A stretch of 10,103 nucleotides of DNA from Euperipatoides rowelli (taxonomy: Eukaryota > Onychophora > Udeonychophora > Euonychophora > Peripatopsidae): NCBI GenBank assembly GCA_003024985.2, contig PXIH01S0007242.1. One strand, written 5' to 3'. The position numbers were made by a program, and so were the translations under genes. Positions within the stretch are counted from its first letter, which is position 1. Each line of letters begins with the position of its first letter. The notes under the pieces are model-generated. The model ran no database searches. It worked only from the letters and a program-made list of their open reading frames with translations, and was not told the origin of the DNA. Positions 1-8,564 of the stretch are shown in pieces.

Positions 1-157
1 TCTAAGTTAAAACATTCATTTTTTAATTTACAGGCCTCTTTCATTCTGTTTATGAGGATTCAACATTATTTACAGAAGCTATATTTATCAATATGATGTA
101 AAACACATAAAAATGACATCACAGCATAATAATGTCCGATGGTTACATGAAATTTTT

Positions 158-181
158 TACATGGCGCTCTTTCGCCATGTA
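158..181. repeat. Perfect 9-bp hairpin
   Basis: TACATGGCG (158-166), loop CTCTTT, CGCCATGTA (173-181). The left arm and loop contain the dispersed motif ATGGCGCTCT. Its GC content stands out from the flanks. Confidence 0.5.
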
Positions 182-536
182 CATATATGGAAGCTTATTC
201 AAACAATTATTTTAAAATAACTATCTAAGATGAATGTGCAAATAAAGTAAATATTTAAATTTCTAATAAAAACTAAGATATTTTGCAAGGAAAAAATATA
301 TAGACTACAATATGTACCTTAGTTTTTTATTTGGGATAGCCTAGTTTTTTTTTTTTCAGGGACAGAAAGAAAACGACAATGTAATTGCCTAAATGCATTT
401 GTGAAATCCATTTTAAATANGGCGCTCTTGTATGGATACCCCATGGATTTCTTTCAGAGTGATAAAAAAGTTAAAGTGCAGTGATGGTGCTCTTGTTCAG
501 CTATGGTGCTATATACCTACGTTTTGACAAGAAATA

Positions 537-546
537 GGGGGGGGGG
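537..546. repeat. G10 homopolymer
   Basis: A run of ten G within AT-rich DNA, without a matching C run next to it. It may be a truncated copy of the G/C-run elements at 2703, 4731 and 6110, or simple slippage. Confidence 0.5.
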
Positions 547-824
547 CACACTTGCTTGGTCGGTATTCTACGGTAATCCTTATATACTGTATATTTTTTA
601 AATTCAAGATAGGTGTAAATGTAATTATTCTTATGCTTATATTATCTAGATGAAATATTGAAATTTTAGAAAAGCTCTAAACTATTTCAGCAATAAAATT
701 AAATAAGCAATAGGCCCAAGTGTATGCGTCTTTAAAAAAAAATTTCCCAGATTGAACTGTGAATGTGTATACAAGCCTTATATAAATTACAAGTTATATA
801 AAATAATAGCAATACAATTAGACA

Positions 825-1006
825 TCATTTGCAATACAGTAGTTCATCATTAATAGAGCTCAATTCTTCTACAGGAATTTTCTCCCTGTGGATTCCTCCA
901 TTTCTGTCATAACTTTGAGAATTCCTTGAATAGCCTACTTGACTTAGACCAAACATTTTGCATTCAGAAAAATTCTCCATGGAAAAGACCAATGAGATAA
1001 TGGGTC
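825..1006 (-). other. Candidate terminal exon or repeat-derived open frame
   Basis: The minus strand has a frame open for 60 codons after a possible acceptor (TTCCCAATAG|GA at 1008-1007) and ending in TGA at 827-825. From the internal ATG at 980 it encodes 51 residues, starting MENFSECKMF and ending LSSINDELLYCK. The composition (Ser, Glu, Gly, Arg, Asn) is more protein-like than the chance frames nearby, and the acceptor phase (1) fits the donor of exon 2. Against it: the polypyrimidine tract is weak, no domain is recognised, the gap to exon 2 is over 7 kb, and the plus strand is also open here. The segment adjoins a tRNA-like stretch, so it may belong to an old SINE. Confidence 0.25.
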
Positions 1007-1090
1007 CTATTGGGAATCAAACTAATCCCCAATATTTGTCCCACACTTTGCTTGGCCGCTATTTAGCACTCAGACCAAGCCATTAGGACT
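1000..1090 (-). repeat. Possible degraded tRNA-derived SINE head
   Basis: On the minus strand, TGGTCTGAGTGC followed by TAAATAGC resembles a tRNA D arm (box A). About 55 bases further on, AGTTTGATTCC resembles box B (GGTTCGANTCC) with the CpG lost. The box B copy sits inside an imperfect ATTGGG/CCCAAT stem. No intact cloverleaf can be drawn, so this would be a pseudogene or SINE head. Confidence 0.25.
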
Positions 1091-1099
1091 GTACGACTA

Positions 1100-3150
1100 T
1101 CTCTTGTTTATCAAGAAATCTAGAAGTAAATTCACTTCAGGAAACAAAGATAATCTTAAAATTAAGTAAACAACGCAAACTATTAAACAGAAATTTTAAT
1201 CGTAAACTGTTCAATATTTAGTAAAGGACTGTAAGTTTTTATGTAACTTACAATACTGTAGCTAATTGAATGTTGGATTTTGACAAGTTTGTGTAAATAA
1301 TTACATCTTAAAATTTATTTTTAAATATTGTAGATTACTGGAGACTTAAAATTTTAAATACCGGTACCTTAAATATTTTTTTACAAGTAAAGTATTTCTA
1401 CATTTTCTTACACTGCATTACCCAAGTTTTGATTTCAGTTGTCTTATCATGACATTGCAGTAATCTAGTTTGAAACCCGTTTTCCTGTTGTTACTAAAAT
1501 AAAGACAATCACTTATGCCAATGTTTTACTTTCTCTTTTAAAAATAAACTTACGGCTTTGAATTCATTTTCATTAAAAGAAGCAAAATTATTAAAAATAT
1601 CAATTTAAATTTAAAAATACTGTAGATTGAATAAAGGCATTAATTTAAAACTGGTTAATTTGTGTAGTTAGGGTAACATGCCATATATATCCTTAATTCT
1701 ATTTAGTCTATTCTTTATTGAATTGTTTAATCTATTTTATTGTAAATTATTAAGAACTGTTTAAATTACCATTACCGGTATTACATAAATATTTTAAATA
1801 AATAATTTTAAGTTGCCATACAGTTTATTATTTGGTAAAATTTGATTTGGATTTAAATTGGAATCATTTTACTTTAGTTTACCATAACAGAAACTGTCAG
1901 GGAAATAGACAAGAGTAAACAAATTAAATTGTCTCATTAAATATTTATTGATTAGAATATATTATAGGCTAATAATACACAGTTTTTATCTGTTCTGAAA
2001 AAAATAGGCTACACGTAACGGAAAGGAATTGGAAAAGAATTACATTAATTTTATGCTGAAACAGTGGAACTGATTTGCCCAAATTTTGATAAAAGCTCAT
2101 TTATGTCACAAGATGTTTGTGTAATTATGGAAAACATTAGTGACCAGAGCATGGATGTGAGTGAAATAGGGAAGAGAAATTTATCTGAAAAAAATATGTG
2201 AATTTTGTTTTTCCTTTTCATTTTGTTGCAAATATTTTATAGATTTCTGCTAGCACTATAGGCTATTGGTGATGATATATTCCTTTAAAATTAAGCAATA
2301 AAGAGTATTCAGTGATGATAGAACGTAAAGGAACATAACGATTATTTGGAATATACAGTACAATGTTTGTAATGATTAATCATTGATTAATTAGCACACC
2401 CCTACTAAGTTATTTTTTAATATGAAAAAGTGCACTTCCATCACCAACAATATTTTCAGTATTTAAATATACTTTTGATCTCATCGTTTTTTCAAGACAT
2501 GAACTTCTAATATTTGGCAAATTATTACTGCTGCATTTTCATTTTTTAATATGCATATATGCCTAAGATCCATAAAATAAATTTTAGACAAATTTTTATA
2601 CTTTATATACTGTACCGTATATAGGCTACAATAGTTACAATTTCTGAGGGGAATGGGAAAATTTTCCTTGCACAATACCCTGATATCCTACTTTCCTTTT
2701 TGGTTGGAGGGTAAATTACCCCCCCCCCCCCTTCATCGCTAATCAACAATCTATAAATTTAAATTATATAAAAGTTTAAAGAGACAAAGAAATTTAAAAG
2801 AGCACCATATGCAGATTTTGCCTGTATCAACATCAGAATATACCGTATTCTTCCACAATAAGTGTATACTATTTTAAAGTGATAGGCAAAGAAGGCAGTT
2901 TTTTTCTTCTTTTTTTACAAAAATTAAAGCCTCAATTTAATGATTCTAAATAGGCTACATTACAATGGATGTCTGAAATATAAAAAATTTGTATCAAAAT
3001 AGCTTTTGTTTAAAGATGCAACACATCCTCCCACAATGTAAAGCATTTGGAGGTACTGTAGTTTTAGATTTCATCAGTAAATGAAATAGTTGTTTGAAAA
3101 TGATTTTGTCACCTTTCATTTTGATGAAGTTTTTTTTTATCAGGGGTTTA
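1100..3150. other. Long non-coding AT-rich stretch
   Basis: No supported exon on either strand. Open frames are rich in Lys, Ile, Asn and Tyr, as expected of AT-rich noise. The contents are short repeats: TACTGTA/TACAGTA at about 1254, 1618, 2353, 2608 and 3054; TAGGCTA words near 1965, 2007, 2250, 2620 and 2951; two ACCGGTA sites near 1360 and 1773; and the C13 element. Confidence 0.5.
2703..2731. repeat. GGAGGG-TAAATT-C13 element
   Basis: GTTGGAGGGTAAATTA is followed by 13 C (2719-2731). The order G run, YAATT or TAAATT, C run parallels the element at 4747-4782, so the two may be remnants of the same repeat family. Confidence 0.4.
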
Positions 3151-3159
3151 TATTCTTAC

Positions 3160-3207
3160 CAAAGAGTGAGCAAACAGCTCAGGAAGAATTTTGTCTTCGG
3201 GAAGAAA
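3160..3207 (-). other. Candidate 48-bp micro-exon
   Basis: The minus strand reads T-rich tract, GCCTCAG acceptor (3209-3208), 16 codons (FLPEDKILPELFAHSL), then a strong donor TTTG|GTAAGAA (3159-3158), in phase 0 at both ends. An ATG at 3216 is in the same frame. The phase does not match exon 2 directly, so another exon would have to lie between. The segment is short enough to be chance; its best support is the donor and the sharp local rise in GC. Confidence 0.18.
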
Positions 3208-3438
3208 CTGAGGCATCCAATTAAAAAAAAAAAATTGAATGCATGATCAAACATAGGCTACTGTAAGTTTTATTTGAATTAAGAGACCTACTGTATATTA
3301 ACTAAAATTTCTTAACATAATGTTATGTATCTAATTACCTAAATTATTTTAAATTATTATTCCTTTATTAATGTTTAAAAAAAGGTGAATGCTGCCACTC
3401 TCGGTACTCGGGAAGAATCTTACAGCAACTCGGGAAGA
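3177..3438. repeat. Cluster of GGGAAGA-type repeats
   Basis: CTCAGGAAGAATTTT (3178-3192) is followed by TTCGGGAAGA (3196-3205). About 230 bp further on, ACTCGGGAAGAATCTT (3406-3421) is followed by ACTCGGGAAGATTTT (3428-3442). The two pairs look like an old local duplication with a small length change between the halves. On the minus strand three of the four units read K-I/N-L-P-E. Confidence 0.4.
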
Positions 3439-3459
3439 TTTTCAGTTTAGATAAAGAAT

Positions 3460-4720
3460 ATATAGGCCTACCCCAGTTTTTTTTTTTTGTAAACAACGGA
3501 ATAAACAGTAAATCAGCCTTATAGTTAACTTATCCCACAATTTATAAAAACTTCCCATTTTCAATAATCCACTATACTAATAGATTGCATAAATTTGCCA
3601 TGCTAGAAGACAGTATAAGCTACAGCTATATTGATATTTGTATAACACGGCATAATGAAAAGATTTGGTAGGCCGGTGTAAATGTAGCTTTGGTTTTAGG
3701 CGTGAATTATTAATTTAGCCTACAACATTTCATGCAGATAAAGTGCAAAAACTTATAACAAATAAAATTTGAACCGTAGCCTTTTAAAATTCATTTAGTA
3801 AATCATATGCAAGTGTGAAAGCATGAAAAAGGCACTGGATATTTACACCTCTGTCTCCAAAATAAAAATAAGTAATCTAGAGCATATCTAAGGCATTTAA
3901 AAACATAAAGTGTTTGTTTCAAAATCTTTTGAAGTGTTTGCAGTTAAAGTGCTCCCAGACAGTTGCTACAATTTTTCATTTCAGACAGTACGGAAATTTT
4001 GAGCTAGTTACCTTCAAACCCCCATCCCAAAATACAGTATATCCTTCTTCCAATAGAAATCAAATAATTTATATCCTAAATCTAAATTAATGACATTCAT
4101 TTTAAGATTTATATTTCATAATATAAAATTAAATACAGCAGGATCTTTAGTTGTTTGGTGACAGAGTAATGTACTATTCAATTTAGATTAATGATTATAA
4201 CCATAAAAGGCAACCACACCCATTAAATATTGTGTGTGTGTGAAGAAGGCCACTGAAAAAAAAAATTGTTATAACCATTTGCATTGTTCCACTAACTTAA
4301 TTGAATGCAACCAATCCACATAATGAAAAGAATCAAAAGAATAAGCAACCAATTATGCATAATAATAATATTTATAATCTCTTCCACTAAGTTTGCGGGA
4401 TTTTTTTAAATTTATAACTTTTTTTTTTTTAATTTTTTAAAAAACTGTTATTCAAGTTGAATTTTTATACATTATATGTGGAATAATAAAATAACAAATT
4501 AAATTTAGCTAGTTAATGGTTTATAAATGTACACCTAAAGAGAAGGAAAAAATTTCTTACATGTAAATATTACAGGACTAATTTCAAATGAGCAAGCCAG
4601 ATCAATGATAGTTACTGTATATAATAATCTATCCAATGAAAGTGTGTTCATCATGGTTAAAAGTTAGCAATGTCAGGAATAGCCTAATTAATATTATGCC
4701 ACTGAGCACTCTATATTAGC
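3460..4720. other. Non-coding AT-rich stretch
   Basis: No exon signal strong enough to report. It contains homopolymer runs (T near 3477-3488, T/A near 4409-4443), the TG microsatellite and scattered TACAGTA words. Confidence 0.45.
4231..4242 (+). repeat. (TG)6 microsatellite
   Basis: Six TG units. Short A/T-rich microsatellite-like runs also occur near 4359-4371 (ATA) and 6384-6400 (AAAT-like). Confidence 0.6.
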
Positions 4721-4730
4721 CCGATGCAAG

Positions 4731-4782
4731 GGCGTCCACAAGAAAAGGGGGGGGGGGGAGAGGGGCAATTCCCCCCCCCCCC
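4731..4782. repeat. G12...C12 hairpin element
   Basis: GGGCGTCCACAAGAAAA precedes a run of 12 G (4747-4758), a 12-base spacer AGAGGGGCAATT, and a run of 12 C (4771-4782). The runs can pair as a hairpin or form four-stranded structures. The arrangement resembles the GGGCGT...GGGG..CAATT..CCCC ends of repeats common in invertebrate and fish genomes; this resemblance is from memory. Confidence 0.6.
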
Positions 4783-5342
4783 TGTAAAAATTAGACCAAC
4801 TAAAAGTGTAGGCATTGAATATAAATTTGGTCATCTTTAATAATAGAAGAAGTGTAAATTATTGATTATTATACAATTAATTAGTTTTAAATTTGTTGTG
4901 TGTCTTGCTTCATTTAAAGTAATAAAAAAAAATTGTTGTAGGATAAAATAAACTTAGTATTGAATATAGTGATGGATTGGTGTTACAATGGCATAATAAA
5001 ACAAGGTGTCATTTTTTTAATGGTTATCAAAAATCCACTCAACCAAAAAAAAAAAAAAGCTTATCAAAATACAGTATTTACAACCAAAAATATATTTTTT
5101 TTGTCCTCCCCTGAATTTTTAGCCCAATGATAAAAAATTTCAAAGGACAGGATTATTTAAAATATGTGCTCGTTAATAAACTCTTTGCTTTCAAAATGTA
5201 TAGATTTCTACCACATGCAGTAGTAGCAGAAGTTAACTGATTGTAAAGTTACAGGAAATAGGTTTATGAAGAAAATAATCATCATTTTTTATTCTTTTCC
5301 CATAATTACATTTTTATCAACTAGATGGCAGCCTCTGCTACA

Positions 5343-5418
5343 TTTTTTTTTTTTTTTTAAAAAATATGGATTGGTGAATTTTTTAAATATACAGTATTTT
5401 TTTTAAAAAAAAAAAAAA
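5343..5418. repeat. T16 ... A14 homopolymer block
   Basis: A run of 16 T followed by 6 A (5343-5364), a 32-bp AT-rich spacer holding TACAGTA, then 8 T and 14 A (5397-5418). The outer T and A runs are inverted to each other. It may be a pair of facing retroelement tails or simple slippage. Confidence 0.45.
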
Positions 5419-5903
5419 TTCTTTATGCAATTAAAAAATATAACTGCAACACTTTACAGAATACATTTGGAGATTTAGAAAATATTAAAATATAGAGATA
5501 AACAAAATGTAATGAGCATAAATTATAGGATAAGTTGCATCCGCTTTACTTAGCTGAGTTTACCTTTTCATTATGGCTCCTAAACATAATTCTTTAAAAG
5601 TTTAAATTGCAGGTATCAAAGAACATTGCTGAACAAAATGGTAGAGAAGCTGCAACTCGTAAATTTCAAATAGATTTTAAATCATTGGTGAATGCATAAA
5701 CTGAAATACAAATTGGACAACCAGATCAAAGAGAAAAAAAAACAGAAATACATTTAAGCATCAGATGTTTGGAAAAAGCCCTTTAAAGGCCTAGATAAAA
5801 AATATGCATGATGTTTGATGAAAGCAACCTGGTAGGCTTATACACAAAGGCTTGAAATTTGAAGCTTCTATTACACTGACTACTAGTCTTGTGGATAGAT
5901 AGC

Positions 5904-5936
5904 GTACTTAAAACAAACTGTGTACTTAAAACAAAC
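5904..5936 (+). repeat. Short tandem duplication
   Basis: GTACTTAAAACAAAC occurs at 5904-5918 and 5922-5936, with a period of 18 bp. It is not part of a longer array. Confidence 0.6.
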
Positions 5937-6109
5937 CCAATAACACTGAAGAATACTTCATATACAGTAGATCAGCTTTGTGCAGATAGAAGTGCTTTAA
6001 ATAAGGAGAATATGAATGAAATATGTTTTTACTAGTACAAGTGGATAGTGACCAACTGGATTTCAATGAACAGATTGTAAGTGCCAATGAATTTATGATC
6101 TAATAAAGA

Positions 6110-6165
6110 GGTATAGCCAGGGGAGGAGGGGGTTCAGGATTAGTGGTAACTCCCCCTGTTGTGCC
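6110..6165. repeat. Degenerate G/C-run repeat
   Basis: GGTATAGCCAGGGGAGGA, then GGGGGTTCAGGA, then ACTCCCCCTGTTGTGCC form an imperfect inverted repeat. It looks like a mutated copy of the GGCGTAGCCAGGGGGG...CCCCCC repeat seen in many animal genomes. It has no coding content. Confidence 0.4.
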
Positions 6166-6169
6166 AGCA

Positions 6170-6545
6170 GAGTATATTTTATTTGGATAGGCATCTCATG
6201 AACACATTTTATAATAAATTAACTATTCTAGATATTAGGCTAGTAAGGCTATTACAGTATAATAATAATATACAGTATAAATGCCCCATTAGTATTATGT
6301 ACCATTATTACTATTGTTATTATTTGCCTAATTATTATAAACTTTGTGTGCCAACACATTTTTCCTCAGCCAACACTAGTAACAAATAAATAAATAAAGA
6401 CTGATATTTATAAGAACATTTCAGTGGCTATAGTGATATATTTTACAAAACTGTGTGTAAAAACTTTTCACAAATATCTGGCAGTGATCAAACAATTGCT
6501 AAACATTCATTACTACTAACCTTCCAAAACAACAAGTATTTCATC
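6170..6545. other. Non-coding AT-rich stretch
   Basis: No gene supported. A plus-strand open frame from 6159 to 6389 is Tyr/Asn/Ile-rich noise that overlaps ATA microsatellite sequence. Two TACAGTA words lie 19 bp apart near 6253 and 6272. Confidence 0.45.
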
Positions 6546-6625
6546 ACATGATTTTGGAACTTCCTGTTAGGCAACGGACCAAATTGAAGGCAGTCAGATA
6601 AAGCTCTGCCTTATTGGCTACTGGC

Positions 6626-6735
6626 CTACATTTCTACTGGCTCGCAGGAAAAGCTGTTAGTTAATAGAATCAGACCTGTGATCTCCAGAATCCAGTGAGA
6701 GCAGATAAAAGCCAAAGAACTCATCATTGTAAATG
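6626..6735 (-). other. Small open frame after a phase-1 acceptor
   Basis: On the minus strand TTTTCACTTTTTAG (acceptor at 6737-6736) is followed by CA and an open frame that includes ATG ATG (6727-6722) and ends TAG at 6628-6626. It encodes 33 residues, starting MMSSLAFICSHW. The acceptor has a good polypyrimidine tract and the phase fits exon 2, so it could be a short last exon. The peptide is hydrophobic and unlike any family I know. The 36-bp segment that is repeated at 8103-8138 lies within it. Confidence 0.15.
6682..6717 (+). repeat. Donor copy of the 36-bp repeat
   Basis: This copy is identical to 8103-8138. Here it is embedded in a GC-richer island (about 6550-6900) without a flanking duplication, so it is the likelier source. 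Confidence 0.7.
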
Positions 6736-6899
6736 CTAAAAAGTGAAAACCTGCAGTAAGCTAAATAAGCCAGCCTTTGGCTTCCATAAGATTCAGGCCT
6801 AATATAAGTTCAGAGCTGCCATCTAACTTTGATCTTCCCCTTGTTTCCCTAACAATATCTCAGGAGTATTCCACTGCAAGGATACAGAATATCCAGAGG

Positions 6900-8090
6900 A
6901 CTGACTGGCAACTACACTACTAATGGATTTATGTTTAGCAATAATTCTAACAAATATCATTGCCACTTTTCCCTTAGTCTGAAAATCTAGTGTTGGCACA
7001 ATCATTATTATAATATTACCGATAATATTAGTTACATGATTATTATACAATATACTGTACATTTCTCATACAAGATTTTGTGAATAAGAATAAATATGAT
7101 TATAAATTATATCCGTTGTCTTTGTCTTTCTTATTGCTGATAACTATATCTACAGCCTGGGGATTTGTCGGGATATTATCAAAGTAAAAAGCAATAGTCT
7201 AGACTGGGATCAAACCCAGTCTTACACTATTACATCAAAGAAGTGGTGTAAGTCAATAAGAAGAGGAGGGGGGAAAATCAGAGACTTGTAAAGGAGAAAG
7301 AAAACAGGTGTAAAGCAAGAGAAATAAAGAAGAAAAGGAAGAAACAATTTCTTTAAAATGTAAAAGCCATTAGAAAATACTAAATACAAAAGCGCCAGAC
7401 AAAAATTGCCTTAATATCGGAGGAATAACAAAAAAAGTTATATTAATGACCCATATGAAGATTGAAGAATGTGATCCTGAATCAAATTCAGATCTCTAAG
7501 AATGTCAAATAAGTATTTCAAAGTAAATGATTGTAAAAGAAGGCGAGAATATTTCTGGGAAAACTAAAGAGAAACATAAAAATTAGTTTCCAACAGAATA
7601 TTTTCAACAGAGTGGGCTAAATGGTAGGCAATGGCCAGACAGACTGAGAGGACAAAATTTGATATAACAAAGAAGCAGTTTTATAAAAAATAAATCCTCT
7701 ATCAATCACTAATTAAGAAATTTTAGTACAAAATTTAATGTAATAAAATTTATCTACTTTTGATCTTTTTTTTTTTAACCTTCTTACAGGACAAATGCCA
7801 AGAAAAATAAATGCTATCGGTTGTATCAACTGATTGCATATTTTTGGCATTGGTTTAAAAAAAAATCTTCAATTGCATTCCAAATTTCTGTTTACCTGTT
7901 TTTTAATCAAATGTTCACTAGTAGGCTAAGTTACAAAATTCCAACAGTTTCCCTCTTTCTCAGTATGATCTTTGTTTATAGAACTTTAGAAATAAAATAA
8001 ATTTAAAAGATTATGTTATTCTCAGTTTAATTATAATTTGAAGTTATTGGGCAATTATCAAAATTTTTTTATATTTTTCTGCTTGTCACT
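6900..8090. other. Probable intron or intergenic stretch
   Basis: No exon is convincing. It includes the 7201-7252 hairpins, a purine-rich stretch at about 7255-7345, and a box-A-like plus-strand sequence (TGGGCTAAATGGTAGG near 7613-7628) without a clear box B. It lies downstream of the HTH exons, so it is intron if the gene continues leftward. Confidence 0.4.
7201..7252. repeat. Two overlapping short hairpins
   Basis: AGACTGGG (7201-7208) pairs with CCCAGTCT (7215-7222) across ATCAAA. CTTACAC (7221-7227) pairs with GTGTAAG (7246-7252). On the minus strand the first reads GGGTTTGATCCC, close to a tRNA box B, but the loop is 6 bases and no box A lies upstream, so a tRNA gene is not supported. 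Confidence 0.35.
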
Positions 8091-8100
8091 AGCTACCAGT

Positions 8101-8136
8101 GTTCTCCAGAATCCAGTGAGAGCAGATAAAAGCCAA
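8101..8136 (+). repeat. 36-bp insertion copied from 6682-6717 with 10-bp flanking duplication
   Basis: Positions 8103-8138 are identical over 36 bp to 6682-6717, in the same orientation. The inserted piece is bounded by a direct repeat AGCTACCAGT at 8091-8100 and 8137-8146, which looks like a target-site duplication. The first two inserted bases (GT) and the start of the second AGCTACCAGT differ from or only overlap the donor copy. The insert carries no terminal inverted repeats or poly(A). Confidence 0.75.
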
Positions 8137-8327
8137 AGCTACCAGTATAGTTATTCCAAATTGTTCTTATTTATTTTATGTGATTCACATAAAATAAAAT
8201 GTATAAATATAATGTACTTTTTGTAATGAATAAGGCACATTTGTTCTAAAAAAAAAAGATTTAAATAACAGTTTAAAGATAAATTTCAAAAATAACGAAA
8301 AAGAATAGATAACTATTTTAAATTTAC

Positions 8328-8564
8328 CTTCATCTGGAGATCCCATTAAAGCCATCATTTCTTCTCTTCCTAAAGCAATTCCTTGTTGATGTAGCATCCA
8401 CATTTGTAGGATTCTTTCCCGGTGAGAATTAATCCGTGAGACATGTGACTGAGATGTTCCATACATGTCTGCAATTTGTTGCTGAGTCTTGTGAGCATCT
8501 AGTGCTTCAAGAATCATAACTTGTTCTTCTAATGTAAGTTCCCGTTTCCTGATAGGACTTTTCA
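8328..8564 (-). CDS. Exon 2: second CENP-B/Psq-type helix-turn-helix domain
   Basis: This 237-bp exon has matching ends. The acceptor is TTTGTTTTAG|TG at 8566-8565 and the donor GAT GAA G|GTAAAT at 8327-8326; both are phase 1. Joined to exon 1 the boundary codon is G|TG (Val), followed by KSPIRKRELTLEEQ. The domain aligns with that of exon 1 over 47 residues with 28 identities, including LTLE, TQQQ, GTSQS, SRI and the final Trp. Helix 2 is TQQQIADMYG and the recognition helix begins SHVSRI. After the domain comes a polar, Met-rich linker ending GSPDE. Translation past the donor becomes Phe/Lys/Ile-rich, as expected of intron. The domain probably binds DNA together with the first one; dimerisation or a target site cannot be inferred. 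Because the exon is phase 1-1, skipping it would keep the frame. Confidence 0.8.

Larger units (their letters stand above)
1..820. other. Non-coding AT-rich stretch
   Basis: No supported gene. It holds the 158-181 hairpin, three copies of the ATGGYGCTCT motif (161, 419, 484), an ambiguous base at 420 and the G10 run at 537. A minus-strand AATAAA lies near 323-328 and could serve a transcript from the right, but such hexamers are frequent here. Confidence 0.5.
4790..6108. other. Non-coding AT-rich stretch
   Basis: No supported gene. It holds the poly(T)/poly(A) block at 5343-5418, an A run near 5046-5058, the tandem duplication at 5904 and a CTAGATGGCAGC site near 5322. Confidence 0.45.

Noticed and set aside
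2481-2675. Minus-strand open frame of 64 codons
   Set aside because: Lys/Ile/Asn/Tyr-rich translation typical of AT-rich noise, no domain and no splice signals.
6159-6389. Plus-strand open frame of 76 codons
   Set aside because: Tyr/Asn-rich, runs through microsatellite sequence and starts in a G/C-run repeat.
6588-6698. Plus-strand peptide (KLLVNRIRPVIS) reminiscent of LINE reverse transcriptase
   Set aside because: The match is a dozen residues, the flanking residues do not fit the family, and a stop follows at once.
6823-7062. Minus-strand open frame of 79 codons
   Set aside because: The first half is AT noise. The second half looks a little protein-like after a TTGCAG acceptor, but in the phase set by exon 2 it stops after four codons.
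7613-7636. tRNA-like D-arm sequence TGGGCTAAATGGTAGG on the plus strand
   Set aside because: No convincing box B, T arm or acceptor stem follows.
8038-8226. Plus-strand frame resembling a signal peptide
   Set aside because: It starts with TTG, not ATG, and is formed by T-rich DNA plus the 36-bp insertion.
8185-8327. Phe/Lys/Ile-rich C-terminal extension of the second HTH frame
   Set aside because: It lies beyond a good splice donor (GAAG|GTAAAT), so it is read-through into intron.
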